From Anaerolineales bacterium UBA3940 (GTDB lineage Bacteria; Chloroflexota; Anaerolineae; Aggregatilineales; UBA3940): a stretch of DNA of 11,937 bases. Made by a program: the position numbers and the translations under genes. Every line of letters starts with the position of its first letter. Position 1 is the stretch's first letter. This document shows, one piece after another, positions 6,516-11,937 of this stretch. Below the pieces are notes generated by a model, which had not been told where the DNA came from, ran no database searches, and worked only from the letters and a program-made list of their open reading frames with translations. The DNA is taken from NCBI GenBank assembly GCA_002385675.1, contig DGDY01000205.1, positions 1 through 11,937 of the forward strand. The letters run 5' to 3'.

Positions 6516-8183
6516 TCACTCCCCCAGCATCGGGATCTTGATGCCGTTGGCCTTTGCAAACTCGATCGCCTCCTCGTAGCCCGCATCGGCATGGCGGATG
6601 ACGCCCATCCATGGGTCGGCGGTGAGCACGCGGGCCAGCCGCGCGGCGGCTTCCGGCGTGCCGTCGGCCACGATGACCTGCCCGGCGTGCTGGCTGTAGC
6701 CGATCCCCACGCCCCCGCCGTGATGGAACGACACCCACGTTGCGCCGCATACCGCGTTGAGCGCGAAGTTCAAGAGCGGCCAGTCAGAGATCGCGTCTGA
6801 GCCGTCCTTCATGCCCTCCGTCTCACGGTTGGGGGAAGCGACCGAGCCCGCGTCGAGGTGGTCACGCCCGATCACAATCGGGGCCTTGACCTCGCCCTTC
6901 GCGACCATCTCGTTGAAGGCCAGCCCGGCCTTCGCCCGCTCGCCGTAGCCCAGCCAGCAGATGCGCGACGGCAAGCCCTGAAACTCGACCCGCTCCTGCG
7001 CCATCTTCAGCCAGCGGATCAGGTGCTCCTTCTCCGGGAAAAGCTCCATGATGCGGCGGTCGGTCGCATAGATATCCTCCGGGTCGCCGGAGAGCGCCAC
7101 CCAGCGGAACGGCCCCTGCCCCTCGCAGAACAGCGGGCGGATGTACGCTGGGACGAAGCCGGGGTAGGCAAAGGCATCCTTGACCCCGGCGTCGTAGGCG
7201 CGCTGGCGGAGGTTGTTGCCGTAGTCGAACACGACCGCGCCTCGCCTGTGCATCTCGACCATCGCGGCGCAGTGTTCGGCCATCGTGCGCATCGACTCGC
7301 GCTGGTAGGTCTGCGGGTCACGCTCGCGCAGCGCGACGGCCTCCTCCAGTGTCATGCGGTTGGGCACGTACATCAGCGGGTCGTGCGCGCACGTCTGGTC
7401 GGTCACAACATCGGGGATGATGTTGCGACGCACCAGCTCCGGGAACACGTCGCCCGCGTTGCCGATCAGGCCGATGGAGATCGCCTCGCCGCGCGCCTTG
7501 TAGTCGTCCACCATGCGCAGCGCCGTGTCGAGGTCGTCAACCACAACGTCGAGGTAGCGGGTATCGAGGCGGCGCTGCGCCCGCCAGGGATCCACCTCGA
7601 CGCACAGCCCGACGCCCTCGTTCATGGTGATGGCAAGCGGCTGCGCGCCGCCCATCTCGCCAAGCCCGCCGGTCAGCACGAATTTGCCCTTTAGCGAGGC
7701 GTTCTCGCCGAAGTGCTTGCGTGCAGCGGCGGCGAGCGTCTCATACGTGCCCTGCAGGATGCCCTGCGTGCCGATGTAGATCCACGAACCCGCGGTCATC
7801 TGCCCGTACATGATCAGGCCTTCGCGCTCCCACTTGTCGAAGTTCTCCTGCGTGGCCCAGGCGGGCACGATGTTCGAGTTGGCGATGATCACACGGGGGG
7901 CGTCGGCGTGAGTACGCAGCACGCCCACCGGCTTGCCGGACTGTATGAGCAGCGTTTCGTCGTTCTCAAGCTCCCGCAGCGCAGCGAGGATCGCGTCAAA
8001 GGCAGCCCAGTTCCGCGCCGCCTTACCGCGCCCGCCGTAAACGATCAGGTTGTCGGGGTCGCCCGCTACGGCAGGGTCGAGGTTGTGCTGGATCATGCGG
8101 TAGGCCGCTTCCTGCAGCCATCCCTTGCAGTGAAGCTCAGTGCCCGTCGGCGGGTGGATCACCCGTTTCTCTTTGATAGCCAT
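6516..8183 (-). CDS. hutU: Urocanate hydratase (urocanase)
   Basis: A complete 555-residue urocanase, which adds water to urocanate to give imidazolonepropionate in histidine breakdown, using tightly bound NAD+ in the cytoplasm. The urocanase signature [10 protein letters not shown] lies at 401-410 with the active-site Cys409 in nearly the same place as in the Pseudomonas enzyme. Other typical segments are [11 protein letters not shown] near 50, [13 protein letters not shown] near 175 for nucleotide binding, and [20 protein letters not shown] near the C-terminus. Length is standard. The ATG is preceded by GGAGAG (8189-8194) at 5 bases. No hutH, hutI or hutG is next to it, and its neighbours on both sides point the other way, so it is a single-gene unit here. 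Both flanks carry the same two repeat families. Confidence 0.97.
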   Translation of the reverse strand: MAIKEKRVIHPPTGTELHCKGWLQEAAYRMIQHNLDPAVAGDPDNLIVYGGRGKAARNWAAFDAILAALRELENDETLLIQSGKPVGVLRTHADAPRVIIANSNIVPAWATQENFDKWEREGLIMYGQMTAGSWIYIGTQGILQGTYETLAAAARKHFGENASLKGKFVLTGGLGEMGGAQPLAITMNEGVGLCVEVDPWRAQRRLDTRYLDVVVDDLDTALRMVDDYKARGEAISIGLIGNAGDVFPELVRRNIIPDVVTDQTCAHDPLMYVPNRMTLEEAVALRERDPQTYQRESMRTMAEHCAAMVEMHRRGAVVFDYGNNLRQRAYDAGVKDAFAYPGFVPAYIRPLFCEGQGPFRWVALSGDPEDIYATDRRIMELFPEKEHLIRWLKMAQERVEFQGLPSRICWLGYGERAKAGLAFNEMVAKGEVKAPIVIGRDHLDAGSVASPNRETEGMKDGSDAISDWPLLNFALNAVCGATWVSFHHGGGVGIGYSQHAGQVIVADGTPEAAARLARVLTADPWMGVIRHADAGYEEAIEFAKANGIKIPMLGE

Positions 8184-8188
8184 GTCAT

Positions 8189-8194
8189 CTCTCC
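8189..8194 (-). promoter_or_regulatory. Ribosome binding site of hutU
   Basis: On the minus strand GGAGAG lies 5 bases before the hutU ATG, supporting that start. Confidence 0.7.
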
Positions 8195-8266
8195 ACTGTG
8201 CTCGCCATGCGGCGCGTATCGGGGGTTCTGGGCGGAACGCGCCGGTGTGTGATGCTCTCTGCCTGT

Positions 8267-8272
8267 ATTATA
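8267..8272 (-). promoter_or_regulatory. Candidate -10 box of hutU
   Basis: On the minus strand this reads TATAAT, the perfect -10 consensus, about 84 bases before the hutU start. At 17-base spacing the -35 position (ATGCCG) matches the consensus poorly and falls inside the palindromic repeat beginning at 8275. So this is either a weak promoter whose upstream part was replaced by the repeat, or a chance match. Confidence 0.35.
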
Positions 8273-8274
8273 GG

Positions 8275-8371
8275 CCCTCACCCCGACCTCGGCATCCTGC
8301 GGATGCCATCGATCTGCCCCTCTCCCGGACGGCCCTACCGGGGCCTGGGAGAGGGGGCTAGGGGGTGAGGG
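8275..8371. repeat. Large palindromic repeat, full-length copy
   Basis: Outer arms CCCTCACCCC (8275-8284) and GGGGTGAGGG (8362-8371) pair perfectly, as do inner arms CCCCTCTCCC (8317-8326) and GGGAGAGGGG (8347-8356). Two more hairpins sit inside: GGCATCC / GGATGCC (8291-8297, 8301-8307) and GGCCC / GGGCC around 8331-8345. The units at 6324-6436 share the outer sequence but lack much of this copy's right half. Confidence 0.8.
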
Positions 8372-8382
8372 AGGACAAAACA

Positions 8383-8407
8383 AAGCCGCGAATAAACTTC
8401 GCGGCTT
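8383..8407. repeat. Small hairpin repeat, copy A
   Basis: Ten-base perfect arms AAGCCGCGAA (8383-8392) and TTCGCGGCTT (8398-8407) enclose the loop TAAAC. Compared with copies B and C, the loop-closing pair is A-T instead of C-G, changed on both arms together. Confidence 0.75.
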
Positions 8408-8426
8408 GGGGATGGGCTTGAGAACC

Positions 8427-8447
8427 GCCGCGACTAAACGTCGCGGC
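8427..8447. repeat. Small hairpin repeat, copy B
   Basis: Perfect arms GCCGCGAC (8427-8434) and GTCGCGGC (8440-8447) enclose TAAAC. It has the same orientation as copy A, 19 bases after it, and the same arms as copy C at 6455-6475. Confidence 0.75.
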
Positions 8448-8490
8448 TCCCCGGCAATAACAGCACAGCCCCTTCGCGATTCGCCCGTGT

Positions 8491-8509
8491 GGGGGTTACA
8501 ATTACCCCC
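8491..8509 (+). promoter_or_regulatory. Candidate promoter within a short inverted repeat
   Basis: TACAAT (8497-8502) is a -10-like box framed by the inverted repeat GGGGGT (8491-8496) and ACCCCC (8504-8509). The gene pair downstream starts at 8537. The -35 position has only a poor match (TTCGCG, 8473-8478). The 11 bases GTTACAATTAC recur at 9938-9948. Confidence 0.4.
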
Positions 8510-8536
8510 ATCAACCAGCCGATTGAGAGAGCAGCC

Positions 8537-8854
8537 ATGACCCGCGACTTTGATCTGTATGACATCCGCGTGACGGTTGTCGCCATCGAGGGGCGGCCTG
8601 TGTGCGGGCTGGAGGTCGGCGATTACTTCGAGGTCACCGAGAGCAGCCGCCTGCGCATTCCCGAGGGCAAGCACTTCTGCATCTACGCCCTGAGCGCCGT
8701 GCTGCCGCTCATCCCGGCCAAACAGCGCCCCGGCGACCCGAACGACTGGATGGAGCGCGACTCGCTCGTGGCCTGCCCCGACCCCGACGAGCGGGTGATC
8801 ATGCGCATCGAGCGCATCGTCCGCCGCACGCTCAATAGCGACGACCTGACATGA
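8537..8854 (+). CDS. TIGR04076-family small protein
   Basis: A 105-residue protein that I recognise as TIGR04076 family from its layout: a beta-strand start of the type VRVTVVxIxG, a Cys-Gly-x-x-VGDYFEV segment, a central CIYALSAVLPLIPA, a Trp about 70 residues in, and the near-invariant ACPDP followed by MRIERI. The family's function is unknown to me; it has no membrane segment or enzyme motif that I can name. ATG 8537 is chosen because similarity begins there; an in-frame GTG at 8489 would start translation inside the promoter-like inverted repeat. Its stop overlaps the next gene's ATG (ATGA), so the two are translated together and may act together. The ribosome site is weak (TGAGAGAG). Confidence 0.8.
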   Translation: MTRDFDLYDIRVTVVAIEGRPVCGLEVGDYFEVTESSRLRIPEGKHFCIYALSAVLPLIPAKQRPGDPNDWMERDSLVACPDPDERVIMRIERIVRRTLNSDDLT

Positions 8855-9864
8855 TCCGCCGCGAACTCAGCATTGCCCTCCAGACCGATAAAACGCCCGC
8901 TCAGTACGTCGAACTGGCGCAGCTTGTGGACGGCTACGGCTTCGACGCGCTGACGGTGTACGGCGACCTGCCCTTCCACCCCAGCTTCGGGCCGCTGCTG
9001 CTGATGGCCCCGCACGTGCGGCGCGCCCGGCTCGGCCCGGCGGGCGTTTCGCCGAGCCGCATGTCGCCCGTGGACATCGCCGCGAGTGCCGCGCTGCTGG
9101 CGCTGGCCACGCCGGGCGGCGCGTATCTGGGGCTTGTGCGCGGTGCGTGGCTCGCCGAGCACGGCATCCGTGAACCGGACGACCCGATCCGGGCCATCCG
9201 CGAGACGATCGAGATCGTGCGGGCGCTGCACACGGGCGCGCCGGGCGGCTATGAGGGGCAGGTCTACCGGCTCGCCGGGCACGTCCGCGCACCCTACCCG
9301 CTGCCTGAGCAGCCTGTGCCTGTCCTGATCGGCACGTGGGGGCCGAGGCTCGCCGCGCTTGCGGGGGAACTGGCGGATGAGGTCAAAGTCGGCGGCTCAG
9401 CCAACCCCGACATGGTCCCGGTGATGCAGGGCTACATCGGCGCGGGGGAGGCGCGCGCCGGGCGGCCCGTCGGAACCGTCGGCGTGGTGCTCGGCGCGGT
9501 GACGGTCGTGGACGAGGACCGCGAGGCGGCGCGCGCGCTGGCTCGGCGCGAGGTCGCGCTGTACCTGCCCGTCGTGGCACGGCTGGACCCCACCGTCGAG
9601 GTGCCACACGACCTTGTCGAACGGATACGCCAGCACGTCAACGCGGGGGAGCCTGACCGCGCCGCCCGCCTGATCTCCGACGACCTGCTGGACCGCTTCG
9701 CGTTTGCGGGCACGCCCGCCGACCTGATCGAGCACTGTGAGGCCATCTTTGAGGCGGGTGCGCGCCGTGTCGAGTTCGGCACGCCGCACGGGCTGAGCGC
9801 CGGGGAGGGCATCCGCCTGCTCGGGGAGAAGGTGCTGCCCGCACTGCGTTCGGCGCGAGGGTGA
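8851..9864 (+). CDS. LLM-class flavin- or F420-dependent oxidoreductase
   Basis: A 337-residue luciferase-like (TIM barrel) oxidoreductase. Features typical of the F420-using branch are visible: an early ELAQLVDGYGFDALTVYGDLPF segment, HVRRARLGPAGVSPSRMSPVDIA (shared barrel strand and helix), a GGAYLGLVRGAW loop, DPIRAIRETIEIVRAL, PVPVLIGTWGPRLAALAGELADEVKVGG, and a C-terminal FAFAGTPADLIEHCEAIFEAGARRVEFGTPHG. The order resembles methylene-tetrahydromethanopterin reductase-like proteins. The substrate cannot be read from sequence, and F420 rather than FMN as cofactor is inference from similarity. The gene overlaps its TIGR04076 neighbour by four bases. No intrinsic terminator is evident after it. 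Confidence 0.88.
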   Translation: MIRRELSIALQTDKTPAQYVELAQLVDGYGFDALTVYGDLPFHPSFGPLLLMAPHVRRARLGPAGVSPSRMSPVDIAASAALLALATPGGAYLGLVRGAWLAEHGIREPDDPIRAIRETIEIVRALHTGAPGGYEGQVYRLAGHVRAPYPLPEQPVPVLIGTWGPRLAALAGELADEVKVGGSANPDMVPVMQGYIGAGEARAGRPVGTVGVVLGAVTVVDEDREAARALARREVALYLPVVARLDPTVEVPHDLVERIRQHVNAGEPDRAARLISDDLLDRFAFAGTPADLIEHCEAIFEAGARRVEFGTPHGLSAGEGIRLLGEKVLPALRSARG

Positions 9865-10436
9865 GCGCGGCCAGCAGGAAACCGGCTCGCCACCTGGCCA
9901 GGCCAACCGGTGGAAGCGCTGACAACCGTTAGGTCTAGTTACAATTACTCCCCCGAGTACCGGATGTGTTGATCTCCGATATGCCCGACAATACCAAAGC
10001 TATACGCAAAATTGCATGTGCTGAGCACGCTTCGTTTTACCTGCACCCTCACTGTTGCCCATAATTGACGCCGTCGCCTATTCACGCCCCGGCTGCCAGC
10101 CAGGTTCTCTCGTTACAGCAAGCAACTGCGCGTGCTCTGCCTCAGAAAACAAGCCTGACCACTCTCCGGTTCTTCATTCACTGGACAGCGCGGGCCGTGA
10201 CACACTCGGGCCGCCTGCGCGATAGCCTGCAGGGAACACCTAGACCCATCCGGGCAGGAGCGGAGAAACCGATCCGTCACAGCTACAGCACACAAACTGA
10301 GCAGCCAGCTTTCCAGACCACGGTCGCGCACCGGGGCAGCGCTTGACGATCCCCGCGCTGACTCCCGGCGTGCCGCGAATGTGAAACTGATAGCTATTCA
10401 AAGGGCCACCAAGTACCGAAGTGGGGATGCAGGCTG
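9865..10436. other. Gene-free interval of about 570 bases
   Basis: I find no convincing gene here on either strand. Base composition is less GC-rich than the genes beside it. One open frame (10065-10346) starts with TTG, lacks a ribosome site, has mixed third-position use and resembles nothing I know. Structure seen: a possible promoter at 9919-9945, an 11-base palindrome GTGCTGAGCAC (10018-10028), and CCTGC / GCAGG repeats near 10213-10232. It could be a long regulatory region for the kinase at 10437 or the remains of a lost gene. Confidence 0.5.
9919..9945 (+). promoter_or_regulatory. Candidate promoter after the oxidoreductase gene
   Basis: CTGACA (9919-9924) matches five of six -35 bases and TACAAT (9940-9945) five of six -10 bases; the 15-base spacing is short. 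The next gene on this strand starts about 490 bases later, so a transcript would have a very long leader or be a separate small RNA. Confidence 0.35.
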
Positions 10437-11642
10437 ATGCTGACTCTGCAGATAGCGCGAGAAATGTACGAGGTCAGCCGCGCAATTGGCTCAGCGCGGA
10501 CGCCGGAGGCGGCGCTCCGGGAATTGCTGCAATTCTCCTTGCTGGAGCGCGCGACCTGCGCGGCAGTCTACACATTCGGCCAGCCCTGGGAACAGCTTCC
10601 GCCCGCCGCCGCGACCGTCCTCGCGGGCTGGCATCGCGATGGCACCGGCGCGGCGAAGCCCGGCACTCGCTTTGTGCTGGCCGACTACGGGCTGTCGGGC
10701 CTGCTCAAGCGCAACGAGCCGGTGATGGCGACCGGTCTGCCGACGGTAGGCAAGGGCAGCCTGCTGCTCTTTCCGCTGGTAGCGCATAACACCTGCTACG
10801 GGATGCTCTTGATCTACGTCCCGCCGCCCGCCTTCCGCGCCGAAACGCTCTCCCACATCGGCGGGCTGGTGCACCAGATGGCAGCGGCGATCTACATGAT
10901 GCGGCTGCTCAAGCGCGAGGCCCAGGCCCGGCGCGAAGCCGAGAAGGCCAAACAGCGCCAACTGCGCTTGCTCGCCACCATCTCACACGAGCTGCGGATG
11001 CCCCTCACGTCCATCCAGGGCTACGCCAGCTCGCTGCTCGCGACCGACGTCACCTGGGACGCAGCCACACAGCGTGACTTTATTGAAACCATCAGCCGCG
11101 AGGCAGACCGGCTGAAGAGACTGGCCGATCAGCTTCTTGACCACGCCGGGCTTGAGACGGGCACGCTGCGCGTCCAGCCACAGCGCACCAGCCTGCGCCA
11201 TGCGCTCGAACTCGCCGCGCCACGGCTCCACGTGCTGACTGCCCACCACAGACTTGTAACGAACATCCCGCCCAGGCTGCCGGATGTCACCGCCGACCCG
11301 GAGCGGCTTGCGCAGGTGATCGTCAACCTCGTCAGCAACAGCGTCAAGTACTCGCCGGAGCAGACACGGATCACCATCGCCGCCCACAACGGCAGGCGAA
11401 CGGTTCGGGTGGACGTGAGCGACGAAGGGCCGGGCATCCCCCCGGCAGAGCGGCGGCGGATCTTCGAACCGTTCTACCAGGCAGGGAGCAGCGCCGGTCA
11501 CAGCGTCTCCGGCGCGGGGCTGGGGCTGACCATCTGCAAGGGGATCGTCGAGGCGCAGGGCGGGCGGATCTGGGTCGGCAGGCCGCCCGAAGGGCAAGGC
11601 GCACGGCTCAGCTTCACGCTGCCCGTGTATGATGCGGAATAG
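10437..11642 (+). CDS. Soluble GAF-domain histidine kinase (KdpD C-terminal-like)
   Basis: A 401-residue cytoplasmic kinase with no membrane segment. A GAF-like sensory domain (about 1-155) leads to a charged coiled coil (about 155-180), the HisKA helix pair with His184 in ATISHELRMPLTSIQGY, and an HATPase domain with Asn301 in the N box (NLVSNSVKYS), DEGPGI from Asp329, IFEPFY around 342, and GAGLGLTICKG from 359. The dimerisation region (TWDAATQRDFIETISREADR) resembles the C-terminal half of KdpD. The residue four after the His, usually Thr or Asn for phosphatase activity, is Met188. ATG 10437 is the first start in frame with similarity; the ribosome site is poor, and ATG 10464 is possible. 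No response regulator is in view, and the next gene converges on it after 6 bases. Confidence 0.92.
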   Translation: MLTLQIAREMYEVSRAIGSARTPEAALRELLQFSLLERATCAAVYTFGQPWEQLPPAAATVLAGWHRDGTGAAKPGTRFVLADYGLSGLLKRNEPVMATGLPTVGKGSLLLFPLVAHNTCYGMLLIYVPPPAFRAETLSHIGGLVHQMAAAIYMMRLLKREAQARREAEKAKQRQLRLLATISHELRMPLTSIQGYASSLLATDVTWDAATQRDFIETISREADRLKRLADQLLDHAGLETGTLRVQPQRTSLRHALELAAPRLHVLTAHHRLVTNIPPRLPDVTADPERLAQVIVNLVSNSVKYSPEQTRITIAAHNGRRTVRVDVSDEGPGIPPAERRRIFEPFYQAGSSAGHSVSGAGLGLTICKGIVEAQGGRIWVGRPPEGQGARLSFTLPVYDAE

Positions 11643-11648
11643 GCCCGG

Positions 11649-11937
11649 CTAGCTGGCGGATATCGCGTCCTGCTGCGTCAACGGTATGCAAAATGTGAAC
11701 GTGCTGCCCTTGCCCGGCTCGCTCTTCACGCCGATGCGCCCGCCATGCTGCTCGACAATGAGCTTGCAGATCGACAGTCCCAGCCCGGTCCCGCCGACCG
11801 CGCTGTCGGACGTGTCGACGCGGTAGAACTTCTCGAACAAAAAGGGCTGTTTTTCGCGTGGGATGCCGATGCCCTCATCCTCTACGCTGATGTGGACCAG
11901 GTCATCCGAAACCCAGCCCCGGATGCGCACCACACCG
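11649..11937 (-). CDS. Histidine kinase, C-terminal part (cut by window edge)
   Basis: The last 96 or so residues of a second histidine kinase; the reading frame stays open to the window end, so the start lies outside. What is visible is the C-terminal half of the HATPase domain: VEDEGIGIP (G1 box), LFEKFYRV (F box), GGTGLGLSICKLIVEQHGG (G2 box) and EPGKGSTFTFCIPL, a canonical ending. It ends with TAG six bases from the stop of the convergent kinase. This is an orthodox HisKA-type kinase; its sensor and partner cannot be seen here. Confidence 0.9.
   Translation of the reverse strand, partial: GVVRIRGWVSDDLVHISVEDEGIGIPREKQPFLFEKFYRVDTSDSAVGGTGLGLSICKLIVEQHGGRIGVKSEPGKGSTFTFCIPLTQQDAISAS

Noticed and set aside
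6858..8252. Plus-strand open frames opposite hutU (6858-7694 and 7713-8252)
   Set aside because: They mirror the conserved urocanase coding sequence and have no recognisable product.
6324..8447. CRISPR array suggested by repeated palindromes
   Set aside because: Repeats differ in length and tip sequence, are separated by a whole gene, and have no regular spacers or cas genes.
8489..8536. Earlier GTG start for the TIGR04076 protein
   Set aside because: It would place the start codon at the edge of the promoter-like inverted repeat, and family similarity begins at the ATG at 8537.
10065..10346. 93-codon open frame in the gap before the soluble kinase
   Set aside because: TTG start, no ribosome site, third-position use unlike neighbours and no recognisable motif.

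Overview
The window is GC-rich bacterial chromosome with dense, short-spaced genes whose codons mostly end in G or C. The gene mix fits Chloroflexota (Anaerolineae-like or a relative): a NarX/LiaS-type kinase with a Cache sensor, a putative F420-dependent luciferase-like oxidoreductase, a KdpD-like soluble kinase, and C-rich/G-rich palindromic intergenic repeats. This placement is an inference from gene content only; no rRNA or other phylogenetic marker is present.

Layout. (1) 1-398: long non-coding leader with several predicted hairpins. (2) 399-2077: cysK and cysE, the two last steps of cysteine synthesis, in one transcription unit that closes with a good intrinsic terminator (2111-2145). 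(3) 2146-5554: a promoter-like -10 box inside an inverted repeat, a leader hairpin, then an overlapping sensor kinase and NarL-type response regulator. (4) 5617-6321: an endonuclease III-like DNA glycosylase with a complete iron-sulfur cluster motif. (5) 6324-6475: two C-rich/G-rich palindromes and a small hairpin. (6) 6516-8183, minus strand: a complete urocanate hydratase (hutU) without other hut genes in view. (7) 8184-8536: a third large palindrome, two more small hairpins and a promoter-like element. (8) 8537-9864: a TIGR04076-family small protein translationally coupled (ATGA overlap) to a luciferase-like oxidoreductase. (9) 9865-10436: about 570 bases in which I find no convincing gene. 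(10) 10437-11642: a soluble GAF histidine kinase, convergent with the C-terminal end of another histidine kinase (minus strand, cut by the window edge), only 6 bases apart.

How the genes relate. CysE makes O-acetylserine and CysK converts it to cysteine; CysE keeps the C-terminal isoleucine used to dock into CysK. The Cache kinase and its regulator form a complete two-component system whose signal and targets are not visible here. The two kinases at the right end have no response regulator inside the window. The glycosylase, urocanase and oxidoreductase look like ordinary metabolic or repair genes with no obvious shared pathway.

I do not see a clear previously undescribed multi-gene system. 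The points most worth a second look are the family of small hairpins with conserved loop and compensating stem change, the coupled TIGR04076/oxidoreductase pair, the structured cysK leader, the palindromic promoter of the two-component operon, and motif substitutions in the glycosylase and in the soluble kinase.
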